Shown here: positions 1-8,474 of the stretch, one piece after another
How positions within the stretch are numbered: the stretch's first letter is position 1
How the letters are laid out: each line of letters starts with the position of its first letter
NCBI GenBank assembly: GCA_965217935.1
Contig: OZ244581.1
Span: 1,364,001 to 1,428,000 of the forward strand
Direction: 5' to 3'
Source of the DNA: JBBROS01 sp965217935
GTDB lineage: Bacteria > Pseudomonadota > Alphaproteobacteria > Acetobacterales > Acetobacteraceae
Length of the DNA stretch: 64,000 nucleotides
Notes under the pieces: generated by a model
What the model was told of the DNA's origin: nothing
Seen by the model: only the letters and a program-made list of their open reading frames with translations
Databases searched by the model: none
Program-made: the position numbers and the translations under genes

Positions 1-14
1 GCACTCGATAATTC

Positions 15-43
15 TTGACAGGACTAATGCGGTCCTATATCAA
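15..43 (+). promoter_or_regulatory. Putative housekeeping promoter of rpoH
   Basis: A perfect -35 hexamer TTGACA lies at 15-20. A -10-like TATCAA follows at 38-43 after a 17-bp spacer. Transcription would begin near 50 and leave a leader of about 180 nt before rpoH. No convincing coding region is seen in that leader. The element is called from consensus only; the -10 box is imperfect and overlaps an alternative TATAT. Confidence 0.5.
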
Positions 44-228
44 ACGATCAACGCGGAAACCGGGGCGTTCGGATCCGCCTTCAGTCAAGCGTGATGCCGC
101 TTCGGGGCAATCGCTTGGACGTGATGGAATTAACAGCGCCGATTTCAAGGTTTCCTTGCAACTGACGGTGCCGATGTGTCGTATAGAGCACGGACGATCC
201 GTCGATGGATGAAAGAGGGCCGATTTAG

Positions 229-1119
229 ATGGCTGCTGCAACCGTAAATGTCGCCCCTGAGGGCAATCTATCCCGCTACCTTCAAGAAATACGCAAGTTC
301 CCGATGCTGGCGCCCGAGGAAGAGCTGGAGCTTTCGCGCCGTTGGCGGGATAGCGAGGATCAGGACGCCGCCCATAAATTGGTTACCTCGCATCTCAGGC
401 TGGTTGCCAAGATCGCGATGGGCTACCGCGGTTATGGCTTGCCGGTCGGCGAGCTGATCAGCGAAGGCAACGTTGGCATGATGCAGGCCGTTAAGCGGTT
501 TGATCCGGACCGGGGCTTCCGTCTGGCCACTTATGCCATGTGGTGGATACGCGCCGCGATCCAGGAATATATCCTGCACAGCTGGTCGCTGGTAAAGATG
601 GGGACAACGGCCGCGCAGAAGAAGCTGTTCTTCAATTTACGTCGGCTGAAGGGACAAATGCAGGCGATCGAGGATGGCGATCTGCAGCCCGATCAAGTGG
701 CGAAGATTTCCCGCATGCTGGCAGTACCGGAACAGGACGTCGTCAGCATGAACCGCCGGCTTGCCGCGCCGGACAACAGCCTCAACGCGCCGGTGCGTGC
801 CGACAGCGAAGGCGAATGGCAGGATTGGCTGGTTGACGAAGGCGAAAGCCAAGAGACGGTGCTTGCCGAGCAGCAAGAGATCAGCGGACGTCGGGCGTTG
901 TTGTCCGGCGCGTTGAAGACGTTGAACGAACGCGAGCGTCATATTCTCATCGAGCGCCGGCTTAAGGACAATCCGACTACGCTGGAGGATTTGTCGCAGC
1001 AGTATAATATCTCACGCGAGCGGGTTCGTCAGATTGAAGTGCGTGCTTTCGAGAAGCTGCAGAAGTCAATGAAGATGCAGGTTGCGGAACGGCGGCAGGC
1101 TGCCTTGGAAGCGGCATGA
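229..1119 (+). CDS. rpoH: RNA polymerase heat-shock sigma factor RpoH (sigma-32)
   Basis: This cytoplasmic sigma factor directs RNA polymerase to heat-shock promoters. The 296-aa protein has the usual RpoH length. Region 2 lies at about residues 50-120, including the YAMWWIRAAIQEYIL helix. The RpoH box QKKLFFNLRR follows at about 130. Region 4 at about 225-285 carries a helix-turn-helix (LSQQYNISRERVRQIEVRA). The ATG at 229 is preceded by a purine-rich AGAGGG ribosome site. The gene stands alone and ends at a strong terminator. A sigma-32-like promoter in front of hsp20 in this window (21265-21293) is a plausible target. The RpoH box separates it from RpoD and RpoS. Confidence 0.97.
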   Translation: MAAATVNVAPEGNLSRYLQEIRKFPMLAPEEELELSRRWRDSEDQDAAHKLVTSHLRLVAKIAMGYRGYGLPVGELISEGNVGMMQAVKRFDPDRGFRLATYAMWWIRAAIQEYILHSWSLVKMGTTAAQKKLFFNLRRLKGQMQAIEDGDLQPDQVAKISRMLAVPEQDVVSMNRRLAAPDNSLNAPVRADSEGEWQDWLVDEGESQETVLAEQQEISGRRALLSGALKTLNERERHILIERRLKDNPTTLEDLSQQYNISRERVRQIEVRAFEKLQKSMKMQVAERRQAALEAA

Positions 1120-1130
1120 TCGTCTGACGA

Positions 1131-1160
1131 AAAGCCCGGCTTGGTAAGGCCGGGCTTTTT
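1131..1160. terminator. Intrinsic terminator between rpoH and a convergent GNAT gene
   Basis: The arms AAGCCCGGC and GCCGGGCTT flank an 8-nt loop and are followed by a T run on the plus strand. An A run precedes the stem, so it can work in both directions. It sits 12 nt after the rpoH stop and just beyond the end of the convergent acetyltransferase gene. Confidence 0.9.
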
Positions 1161-1163
1161 GCA

Positions 1164-1640
1164 TCAAGCGACGTGCCGCATCAGATAGCGGGCTTTTACT
1201 TGCCCACTCACGTCGTGCTGCCCGACCTCATTAAAGCCTAGAGCCGCGTGGAAGCCGTCTGATTTCGGGTTCGGGGGGTTCCGGTAGACTTCGCAGCCAA
1301 TTGTTCCGTATCCCGATGATTGGGCGTGGGCGAACAACTCCTCGTACAGCGCCCGAGCGAGACCTTTCCGCCCCGACAATGCGTCGACGACGATGCGGTC
1401 GACATAAATGAAGCGCTCGTATCGTTGCTTGAACCATCCGAAGTAAAGCCCGTCGTAGCCGCTGTCCTGATCAAATGCGATGATTAAGGCTTGGGCAGGA
1501 CGGACCTGGCGCGCGAATACGGATCGATGCAGCATGGCCTTCAGACGGCCTTGGCCGAGCCAGGACAGCATTTGCACGTTCGCATTGTTCAAGGCGAGCA
1601 ACGCCGGAACGTCGGCGTCCGCGATCAGTTCGATTTTCAC
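1164..1640 (-). CDS. GNAT family N-acetyltransferase
   Basis: The 158-aa protein is a single GNAT domain that would transfer an acetyl group from acetyl-CoA to an amine. The central strand YVDRIVVDALSGRKGLARALYEEL (about residues 78-102) corresponds to the acetyl-CoA pyrophosphate-binding motif, in the slightly degenerate form R-x-G-L-A. A late GCEVYRNPPNP segment and HAALGF match the end of the fold. The substrate cannot be read from the sequence. It lies 50 bp downstream of pmbA on the same strand and may be the last gene of the thrC operon. Confidence 0.8.
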   Translation of the reverse strand: MKIELIADADVPALLALNNANVQMLSWLGQGRLKAMLHRSVFARQVRPAQALIIAFDQDSGYDGLYFGWFKQRYERFIYVDRIVVDALSGRKGLARALYEELFAHAQSSGYGTIGCEVYRNPPNPKSDGFHAALGFNEVGQHDVSGQVKARYLMRHVA

Positions 1641-1690
1641 CGGCGCCTGCTTGGGCTTGGTTCGGATATCGCCTCTGCTTTACCGGCGCC

Positions 1691-3037
1691 TCACGCTCCC
1701 GCCATCGTCAGCCCCTCGACGCGGATCGTCGGCGCATCCGTCCCGCGCCGCAGCCTCAGGTCGTTCGCGGGCGTCATGTGCATGAACATGTCCGGCAAGC
1801 TGCCGGCGATGGTGACTTCCGAGACGGCTTCCGCCAGCGCGCCGTTGCGGATCATGAAGCCGGCAGCGCCGCGGCTGTAGTCGCCAGTGATGCCGTTCAC
1901 GCCCATGCCGATCAGTTCCGTCACGTAGAAGCCTTCGGAAATGTCGGACATGAGTTCGGCCGGCGACATCGATCCGGGCATGAGGCACAGGTTGCTAGCG
2001 CCGGGCGACGGCGGGCCACCAGTACCCCGGGCGGCGTTTCCGGTCGTCTGCATCCCGAGTTGCCGGGCGCTGCGGCTGTCCAGCAGCCAGGTGGTCAACA
2101 CGCCATCGTCGACGATCGCCTTCGCGGACGTCGGCACGCCTTCCGCGTCGAACGGACGGGAGCGCAGGCCCCGCGGCCGGCGCGGCTCGTCCCTGATCTC
2201 GATGCCGGAGGCGCACACCTTCTGGCCGAGCCGGTCTTTCAGGAAGCTTGTCCCGCGCACGATCGATGCGCCATTGACGGCGCCGACGAGGTGGCCGATC
2301 AGGCTGGACGCCACCCTCGGGTCGTAAACCACCGGCAGCCGGGCTGTTTTCGGACGGGTCGGGTTGAGGCGGGCGAGCGCACGATCCGCGGCGGTGCGGC
2401 CAAGCGTGGCCGCGTCTTCCAAATCCTCCAGATAGACCACCGAGGAGTAATCATAGTCCCGCTGCATGCCCGTGCCCTCGCCGGCAAGCGCGGTGGCGGA
2501 GGTCGAGTGGCTCGTGCGGGTATACGATCCGGCAAACCCGGCCGAGGTCGCGAGGACGGCCATCATCCGGGAATAGCCGGCCTCCGCGCCTTCGGAATTG
2601 GTAATGCCCGGCGCCGCGAGCGCCGCGTCCTCCGCCGCGCCCGCCCGGGCGACCAGCGACTCAACGTCAGGCTCCCGCGCGTCATCGAGGTCGAGATCGA
2701 CGGCTTCCGCGGGCTGCATCCGCTCCGCCAGGCCCGCGAACGGGTCCTCCGGCACGATCCTGGCCATCGAGACGGCGCGCTCGGCCAGCGCCTTGAACCC
2801 TGCCGGGTCAACCGCCGAGGACGAGACGATCGCCTGCCGCTTGCCGACGAACACCCGCAGGCCGAGATCCCTGGACTCCGACCGCTCCAACTGTTCCGTC
2901 TTGCCGAGCCGGCGGGCGACGCTGATGGAGGTTCCCGCCACCAGCAGGGCATCCGCCATATCCGCGCCAGCCTCTCGTGCCCGCCCGATCAGCTCGTCGA
3001 GCAAGGCCGGACCGTTCGTCATGGGCGCCGCCGTCAT
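1691..3037 (-). CDS. pmbA: TldD/PmbA family metalloprotease, PmbA (TldE) type
   Basis: The 448-aa protein has the full length of PmbA/TldE, partner of the TldD zinc protease. The TldD/TldE complex is known for maturing small peptides such as microcin B17 and for CcdA turnover. The N-terminal region has the ELIGRAREAGADMADALLV pattern. The C-terminal half contains the GGPPSPGASNLCLMPG and YVTELIGMGVNGITGDYSRG blocks typical of the family. The zinc HExxxH motif of TldD is absent, as expected for the PmbA subunit. The start codon overlaps the stop of the M16 peptidase gene (ATGA). No tldD is seen in the window. Confidence 0.93.
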   Translation of the reverse strand: MTAAPMTNGPALLDELIGRAREAGADMADALLVAGTSISVARRLGKTEQLERSESRDLGLRVFVGKRQAIVSSSAVDPAGFKALAERAVSMARIVPEDPFAGLAERMQPAEAVDLDLDDAREPDVESLVARAGAAEDAALAAPGITNSEGAEAGYSRMMAVLATSAGFAGSYTRTSHSTSATALAGEGTGMQRDYDYSSVVYLEDLEDAATLGRTAADRALARLNPTRPKTARLPVVYDPRVASSLIGHLVGAVNGASIVRGTSFLKDRLGQKVCASGIEIRDEPRRPRGLRSRPFDAEGVPTSAKAIVDDGVLTTWLLDSRSARQLGMQTTGNAARGTGGPPSPGASNLCLMPGSMSPAELMSDISEGFYVTELIGMGVNGITGDYSRGAAGFMIRNGALAEAVSEVTIAGSLPDMFMHMTPANDLRLRRGTDAPTIRVEGLTMAGA

Positions 3038-4299
3038 GCCGCGAGCCGCTCCGCGACGACCGGAAGGGAGGGCACGTGGGTTGCGGGACCCATCGTCGCG
3101 AGCGTCGGCTTGCCGCGGAAGATGCGTCGGGCGGTCCGCCTGATTGCGTCGAGATCGACGGCGTTGAGCCGGGCGACGGACTCCTCCGTCGGCAGGACCC
3201 GGCCGAACACCTGCATCTGCCGCGCCAACTGCTCGCAGCGGCTGCCGGTGCTTTCCAGAGACATGAGGAGGCTTGCCTTCACTTGCGCCCGCGCCCGCGC
3301 CAGCTCAGCGGGGGTCACGTCCTCCTGCACCCGGCGAAGCTCATCGAGGGCGACCGGCATGAGTTCCTTGGCCTCGTCCTCCCCGGTGCCGGCGTAGATG
3401 CCGAACAGGCCGCTGTCCAGGAACGGCGAGGCGAACGAATAGATCGAGTAGACGAGGCCCCGCCGCTCGCGGATCTCCTGGAACAGGCGCGACGACATGC
3501 CGCCGCCGAGCAGCGTACTGAGCAGCAAGGCCGCGTAGTAGTCGTCATCGCCGTAGGGGACCGAGGGGAAGCCGAGGACGATGTGGACCTGGTCCAGATC
3601 CCGCGTTTCCCGGAACTCGCCGCCCGCGTAGCGGCTGGTCTCGAAGCGGTGCGGCATCTCGGTCGGCAGGTCGGCGAAGTGTTGCCGCACCAGATCGACC
3701 ACGGCGCCGTGCCGCAACGCGCCGGCGGCGGCCACCACCGTGTTCCCGGCCGCGTAATGCCGCTGCATATACCCCGTGAGCTGCCCGCGGGTCATGGCGC
3801 GGATGCCCCGCTCGGTGCCCAGGGTCGGGCGGCCCATCGGCTGCTCCGGGAAGGCGGTCTCCTGGAACTTGTCGAAGATGATGTCGTCCGGCGTGTCGTT
3901 GGCCTGGCCGATCTCCTGCAGGATGACGCCGCGCTCGCGTTCCAGCTCCTCGGGCGCGAAGGCGCTGTGGGTCAGGATGTCGCCGATAATGTCGGCGCCC
4001 AGGGCCAGGTCCTCTTTCAGCAGCTTGAGGTAATAGGCCGTCTGCTCGCGCGCGGTGTAGGCGTTGATGTGGCCGCCGACGTTCTCGACCTCCTCGGCGA
4101 TGCCGGCTGCGGTCCGCCGCTCGGTGCCTTTGAACGCCATATGCTCCAGGAAATGAGAGGCGCCGTTGTCGGCTTCGGTTTCGTTGCGCGTGCCGCTCGC
4201 CACGTAGGCGCCGATCGAGACGGTCTCGACCCGGCTCATCTCCTCCGTGACCACGAGCAGGCCTGATGGCAACCGGGTAACCTGGACGGCGTCCGTCAT
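3034..4299 (-). CDS. M16 family zinc peptidase (processing-peptidase-like)
   Basis: The 421-aa protein is a single-chain M16B peptidase, related to mitochondrial processing peptidase beta and bacterial PqqL/YmxG-like enzymes. The inverted zinc motif HFLEH is at residues 49-53 and the HINAYTAREQTAYY strand follows at about 77-90. Because HxxEH is intact, the enzyme is probably catalytic rather than a dead subunit. A gene downstream of threonine synthase encoding this enzyme is a common alphaproteobacterial arrangement. Both ends overlap neighbours by ATGA, implying translational coupling with thrC and pmbA. The physiological substrate is unknown. Confidence 0.93.
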   Translation of the reverse strand: MTDAVQVTRLPSGLLVVTEEMSRVETVSIGAYVASGTRNETEADNGASHFLEHMAFKGTERRTAAGIAEEVENVGGHINAYTAREQTAYYLKLLKEDLALGADIIGDILTHSAFAPEELERERGVILQEIGQANDTPDDIIFDKFQETAFPEQPMGRPTLGTERGIRAMTRGQLTGYMQRHYAAGNTVVAAAGALRHGAVVDLVRQHFADLPTEMPHRFETSRYAGGEFRETRDLDQVHIVLGFPSVPYGDDDYYAALLLSTLLGGGMSSRLFQEIRERRGLVYSIYSFASPFLDSGLFGIYAGTGEDEAKELMPVALDELRRVQEDVTPAELARARAQVKASLLMSLESTGSRCEQLARQMQVFGRVLPTEESVARLNAVDLDAIRRTARRIFRGKPTLATMGPATHVPSLPVVAERLAA

Positions 4300-5693
4300 G
4301 CAGCATTCCTTAGCGAGAAAGCGCGGACTTGCGCCTCGACGTCGTCGAGCCGGTTGGCCGCGCGGGTGAAGCGTTCCTCACGTTCATATAGGTCGGCGAG
4401 GCGCGGAGGCAGGGGGGGGCGTATGCCGGTCGCCGCCTCGACCGCTGCCGGGAACTTGGCGGGATGGGCGGTGGCCGCGGCGACGATGGGCACGGTCCCG
4501 CACGGGTGCGCCCGCGCCGCCGCGATGCCGATGGCGGAGTGCGGGCAGGCGAGGTAGCCCCGGGCATGAAGGCGGCGCATTTCGGCCGTCGTGCCCGGGT
4601 CGTCCAGCCGGAAGCCTTGGAACAGGGCGCGCGCCTCCATCCATGCCGAGTCCGGCACGGTCATCGAGCCGGTCGAGCGAAAGCGGCGCATGGCTTGCGC
4701 CGTCTGGGCCGGGTCGCGGCCGAGCAGCTCGAACAGCAGGCGCTCGAAATTGCTGCTGACCTGGATGTCCATACTGGGCGAGAGGCTCGGCTCGACGGCG
4801 CGGACCGTCATGTCGTTGGCCTCGAAGAAGCGGGCCAGGATGTCGTTGCGGTTGCTGCCGACAACGAGGCGGGCGACCGGCACGCCGATCTGCCGGGCCG
4901 CCCAGCCCGCCAGCACGTTGCCGAAATTGCCCGTCGGCACGCTGAATGCCACCTCCCGGTCCGGGCTGCCGAGCGCCAGGGCCGCGTAAACGTAGTAGGG
5001 GATCTGCGCCGCGACCCGCGCCCAGTTGATGCTGTTCACCGCGGACAGATGGAGCGCTTTGCGGAACGGCTCGTCGGCGAACATCGCTTTGACCAAGTCC
5101 TGGCAGTCATCGAACGTGCCGTCCACGGCGATGTTGGCGATGTTGTCCGCGCGGACGGTCGTCATCTGCCGGCGCTGCACCTCGGTGGTGCGGCCCGCGG
5201 GATGCAGGATCGCCACGTCGAGCTGGCTACGGCCGCGGCAGGCCTCGATCGCCGCGGAACCGGTGTCGCCGGAAGTCGCCCCCACGATGGTGACCCGGCG
5301 GCCGTCCTGCCGCAGGACATGGTCGAACATGCGGCCGATGACTTGCATGGCCAGGTCCTTGAAGGCGAGCGTCGGTCCGTGGAACAGTTCGAGCGCGAAC
5401 AGGCCGGTTTCCAACTGCACCAGAGGCGCCGTGGCCGGGTGCCCGAAATCGGCGTAGGCCTCCCGGCACAACGCGAGAAGCGTGTCGGGCGCGAACGAGC
5501 CGCCGACGAAGGGTTGCAGCACCCGGGCCGCCACCGCCGGATAAGGCAACCCGCGCATCGCCCGCAGGTCATCGGCGGAGAAGCAGGGCCACGCCTCGGG
5601 CACGAACAGGCCGCCATCCTCGGCCAGCCCGGCCAGCAGCACGCCGGCGAAGTCGCGCGGGGCGGCTTGGCCGCGCGTGGAGACGTAGCGCAT
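4296..5693 (-). CDS. thrC: Threonine synthase
   Basis: This PLP enzyme converts O-phospho-L-homoserine to L-threonine. I place the start at the ATG at 5693, giving a 465-aa protein that begins MRYVSTRGQA, the typical start for the family. A longer reading frame adds 29 Arg-rich residues that are not conserved. The PLP lysine lies in GPTLAFKD, at about K112. The phosphate-binding loop GATSGDTGSAA follows at about residues 145-155. The gene begins 11 bp after a small acidic protein gene and overlaps the M16 peptidase start by ATGA. Confidence 0.96.
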   Translation of the reverse strand: MRYVSTRGQAAPRDFAGVLLAGLAEDGGLFVPEAWPCFSADDLRAMRGLPYPAVAARVLQPFVGGSFAPDTLLALCREAYADFGHPATAPLVQLETGLFALELFHGPTLAFKDLAMQVIGRMFDHVLRQDGRRVTIVGATSGDTGSAAIEACRGRSQLDVAILHPAGRTTEVQRRQMTTVRADNIANIAVDGTFDDCQDLVKAMFADEPFRKALHLSAVNSINWARVAAQIPYYVYAALALGSPDREVAFSVPTGNFGNVLAGWAARQIGVPVARLVVGSNRNDILARFFEANDMTVRAVEPSLSPSMDIQVSSNFERLLFELLGRDPAQTAQAMRRFRSTGSMTVPDSAWMEARALFQGFRLDDPGTTAEMRRLHARGYLACPHSAIGIAAARAHPCGTVPIVAAATAHPAKFPAAVEAATGIRPPLPPRLADLYEREERFTRAANRLDDVEAQVRAFSLRNAA

Positions 5694-5704
5694 CCCGGCC
5701 GGCC

Positions 5705-5986
5705 TCAGCCCTTGCTGCCTGGAGGCGCGTCGTCGCCTTCCTCGTCCTCGCTCTCGTCGTCCTCCTGGCTCTCGTACCATTCCAGCACATCGTCGTGGAA
5801 ATCCGGATCGTTCAGCAGCCGCATCGCCAGCGCCACGGCGATCTCATACGGCTCCGGGATCTCGGCCGCGTTGTCGCCAAGCTCCACGGCAGGGACCACC
5901 CGCACCGTCATCGATCCGTCTTCTTCGCCGACGATCAATGCCACTTCGTTGACATCGAGATCGACGGACCGGCTGTTCCCTGGCAT
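5705..5986 (-). CDS. Small acidic protein of unknown function
   Basis: The 93-aa product is strongly acidic, with a C-terminal tail rich in Asp and Glu (residues 70-85) and no membrane segment or signal peptide. A core of about 60 residues (VNEVALIVGEEDGSM to NDPDFHDDVLEWYES) looks folded. I do not recognise the family. It begins the thrC operon, with a GGAGAGA ribosome site. Its start is only 28 bp from the end of a family 1 palindromic repeat, so that repeat lies in or next to the operon leader. Confidence 0.7.
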   Translation of the reverse strand: MPGNSRSVDLDVNEVALIVGEEDGSMTVRVVPAVELGDNAAEIPEPYEIAVALAMRLLNDPDFHDDVLEWYESQEDDESEDEEGDDAPPGSKG

Positions 5987-6014
5987 TATGGTCTCTCCGC
6001 TGCAAGCCGCACCC

Positions 6015-6121
6015 CTGAGCAGACATTCGCGGCATGAGCCGCGAATGTCTGCTCAGGGGGCTTTGAACACGCATCGCCTTTCGCGTCGTGACGGCGATCC
6101 GCCCCGCGGCACGACGCTTAG
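6015..6121 (+). repeat. Family 1 palindromic repeat, copy A (107 bp)
   Basis: It begins CTGAGCAGACATTC and ends GACGCTTAG. The first 40 bp form a perfect 18-bp hairpin, with arm TGAGCAGACATTCGCGGC and loop ATGA. Compared with copy D, the arm bases differ on both sides so that pairing is kept. The second half contains a GACGG/CCGCCCCG inverted segment. It fills the gap between the restriction gene and the thrC operon. Confidence 0.85.
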
Positions 6122-6155
6122 CAAGCGGCGCGGCGCGCGGCTAGGCCAGGCCGGT

Positions 6156-7226
6156 TCAGGCGGCCGCGCTGGCCGCGTCGTTCGGCACCAAGGTCCAGAC
6201 CTGCTTCAGCGGGATTTCCGCCCGGATCTGCTGCGGCAAGCGGCCGTAATGCTCTTTCACCCCGGCCACGATGTCGCTGGCATCCCACAGGCGGACGCGG
6301 AAATAGTCGGCTGCCGCCTCGGCGCGCACGGGCTGGTTGAACCCGCCCCAACCGACCAGGAGGCCGAAATCCGCCCGGTATCGCGCCATGACCCCGGCCA
6401 GTTCCCGCAACGTCCGCACGTCCAGCCTGGTGTCCTGCGACTTGACCTGCACCACCAGTTTCGGCCCGCCGAAGCTCAAGGGGCCGCTTCCGGCGAGGAT
6501 GTCGACGCCGCCATCCGCTCCGGGCGGGGAGATCGTCGTGCGGTAATCTTGCGCCTCCAGCAACGCCGCGACCAGGGCGGCAAGCGCGTGGCCCTTGAAC
6601 TTCTGCGCGATCCGGTCGCGGATCATGTCGGCCGACCGCTCCTCGATGTCGGGGGCGGGCAGCGCCGGGCGGGTTGGCGGCACGTGCCGCGCCGGGCCGA
6701 GCGGCCAGGCTTTGCCGCCGCTTTCGGCCAGCAAGGCGCGAACCCGCTGTTCCGCGTCGTTCCGCTCGACCCGGCACACCGTCATGAACGCGCCGAACGA
6801 CAGCAGGATGTCGATGTCGAACGCCCGCCGGGGAACCTCGGCCTGCCAATCGACCGGGCGGGCGTGGAATGGTCCTTCGGCCAGATCGGCGCGGAACTGA
6901 TAATCGCCGCTGACGGCGCCGATCGCGATTGTCGGCCGGCTCTTGAGCGGCATGACCACGAGGTCGCCCGGCTTGATGCCGTCGCGCATGGCCCAGATCT
7001 GGCCGTGCCAGTTGTTCAGTGTTTTCGGCTTCTGGTTCGGATAGGTGGACCGCAGCAGCGCTTCGAGGCCGCCGCGGGTCGTATACGGCGTGAGGTCCGG
7101 CAGGTCTTCCCAGCCAATCATCGCAACCTTGTGTTCCAGAGCGAGAAATTCCCGCTCACCAGTTTTGCCCGCTCGCATTAGCCACATCGTCATTCGGTGC
7201 AACCTTGTATGGCAGCGCGCCTCCAA
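6156..7226 (-). CDS. Mrr-like restriction endonuclease with an N-terminal PUA/EVE-like domain
   Basis: The C-terminal half (about residues 200-350) is an Mrr-type PD-(D/E)xK nuclease domain. The catalytic pattern is DGGVD with D242, followed by Q260-V-K262. Mrr-like enzymes are type IV systems that cut methylated or otherwise modified DNA. The N-terminal part (about 14-115), with W-H-G-Q-I and KPGDLVVMPLKSRPTIAIG, resembles the small beta-barrel EVE/PUA-like reader modules; this is inference. The start may be the internal ATG at 7193 or 7187, because the first 11 residues look non-conserved. No methyltransferase gene is adjacent, as expected for type IV. The upstream gap is unusually AT-rich, which suggests acquisition by transfer. 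Confidence 0.85.
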   Translation of the reverse strand: MEARCHTRLHRMTMWLMRAGKTGEREFLALEHKVAMIGWEDLPDLTPYTTRGGLEALLRSTYPNQKPKTLNNWHGQIWAMRDGIKPGDLVVMPLKSRPTIAIGAVSGDYQFRADLAEGPFHARPVDWQAEVPRRAFDIDILLSFGAFMTVCRVERNDAEQRVRALLAESGGKAWPLGPARHVPPTRPALPAPDIEERSADMIRDRIAQKFKGHALAALVAALLEAQDYRTTISPPGADGGVDILAGSGPLSFGGPKLVVQVKSQDTRLDVRTLRELAGVMARYRADFGLLVGWGGFNQPVRAEAAADYFRVRLWDASDIVAGVKEHYGRLPQQIRAEIPLKQVWTLVPNDAASAAA

Positions 7227-7682
7227 CCCCGAATATTATTCGTCACCAGCCTCATCATCGTATTTGTAACGATAGCACAAGAGCGGATAACGCATCTGAG
7301 ACGTTAAATTATAGTCCAAATGTGTTTCGAGATTACAGAAGCACGTGAAAATTACAGACATAACCACTTAAGTTCCTACGAGATTGATTAGTAGGAAACT
7401 TCTGGCGTTCACATGAATTCTGAATTGCGCCGAATTGTTCGTTGCTGCCGGAAAATCCCATTAAGATTCAGAACAGCAACAAATTTGCGGTAAAAAGCCG
7501 CTGTTCTGCGATCAGAAAGACAACGATGCCGACGATTACTCGCCAGATTAGCGGCTGTCTGACGCCCATCAGGCCAGTTCCAAGGCCTCGCCGACACAAA
7601 AATCAGCTCGTCAAGCCCCGAGGCAACGCGCGCTGACGACAGCCAGACCATTCAATCGGCCGTTATTGCTGGGCTTCAAACG
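7227..7682. other. AT-rich intergenic gap upstream of the Mrr-like gene
   Basis: This 456-bp stretch has visibly lower GC than its surroundings, mainly from 7240 to 7530. I find no believable coding sequence. An 80-codon minus-strand frame at 7409-7651 has no ribosome site or recognisable content. The gap must hold the promoter of the restriction gene and the 3' end of the znu operon transcript. Confidence 0.6.
7369..7401. repeat. Inverted repeat in the AT-rich gap
   Basis: The arms TTCCTAC (7373-7379) and GTAGGAA (7391-7397) are separated by 11 nt. Outer AAG/CTT bases extend the pairing. It lies about 145 bp upstream of the Mrr-like gene and has no T run, so an operator is as likely as a weak terminator. 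Confidence 0.4.
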
Positions 7683-8474
7683 TCAATTTGTGCCTGGCGC
7701 ACGTCGCGGCAAGCAAGCGGCCAGGTAAACCGTGCCGCTGAGCGCGCTGATCCAGAAGCTCGCGGGCCAATCGGTCAGCACGGCGGCGCCGAGGCCCGCC
7801 CATGTCTCGATCAGCGCCAGAGCCACCGACAGCGCGATCCCAGGCAGCACGCGCCCGGTCCACCGCTGCGCGGCGGCGCCCGGCCCGACCAGAAGCGTGA
7901 ACACCAGCAAGATGCCCACGACTTGCACGCATTCTGCCACCGCGAGCGCGGCGATTGCCATGAACAGGACGGACAGCCCTCGCAACGGCGCCCCGCGCGC
8001 CTCCGCTACCTCCGGCTGCAAGCTCGCGAACACCAGCGGCCGCAGCATCGCGCCGAACAGGGCCAGGCTCGCGAGCCCGAGGCCGAGCAGCGCCCAGACC
8101 GTCGGCCGGTCCACGGCGAAAACGTTGCCGAACAGCAGGGCCGTCGCCTGCGAGGCAGACGCGGTGTAGAAGTTCAGGAACAGGAGGCCGAAACCGAGCG
8201 AGACGGCCAGCACGATCCCGATGGCGACGTCCCGCCCGGCGGTGCGCGCGCCCAGCAGCCCCATCGCGATCCCGCCGGCCAGCGTCATCAACACCAGGCC
8301 CCAGAGCGGCGCCAGGCCAACGAGCCCGGCCCCGGTCGCACCGCTGAAGCCGATGTGTCCCAAAGCATGGCCGGCGAAGGCCTCTCCCCGCAGCACCAGC
8401 ATGTAGCCGACGGCGCCCGCCACCACGGCCACGACCGTGCCCGCCATCAGCGCGTTCGCCATGAACTCATACAT
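7683..8474 (-). CDS. znuB: Zinc ABC transporter permease ZnuB
   Basis: The 263-aa hydrophobic protein has about eight membrane segments and the ABC-3 permease architecture. The GEAFAGHALGHIGFSGATGAG segment at about residues 31-51 is the typical family signature. It would form the inner-membrane channel of the zinc importer. It overlaps the ATPase gene by 8 bp and is the last gene of znuA-znuC-znuB. A manganese preference is possible, but the Zur-like operator upstream favours zinc. Confidence 0.92.
   Translation of the reverse strand: MYEFMANALMAGTVVAVVAGAVGYMLVLRGEAFAGHALGHIGFSGATGAGLVGLAPLWGLVLMTLAGGIAMGLLGARTAGRDVAIGIVLAVSLGFGLLFLNFYTASASQATALLFGNVFAVDRPTVWALLGLGLASLALFGAMLRPLVFASLQPEVAEARGAPLRGLSVLFMAIAALAVAECVQVVGILLVFTLLVGPGAAAQRWTGRVLPGIALSVALALIETWAGLGAAVLTDWPASFWISALSGTVYLAACLPRRAPGTN

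Noticed and set aside
15..212. 65-codon frame in the rpoH leader
   Set aside because: It overlaps the promoter -10 region and has no ribosome site or conserved content.
1778..3397. 539-codon plus-strand open frame
   Set aside because: It lies opposite pmbA and the M16 gene and is Arg/His-rich with no domain; it is a GC-rich shadow of the minus-strand genes.
4464..7181. 905-codon plus-strand open frame
   Set aside because: It is antisense to thrC, the acidic protein and the Mrr-like gene and has the composition of a mirror frame.
7409..7651. 80-codon minus-strand frame in the AT-rich gap
   Set aside because: It has no ribosome site and no recognisable sequence, and the stretch looks non-coding.
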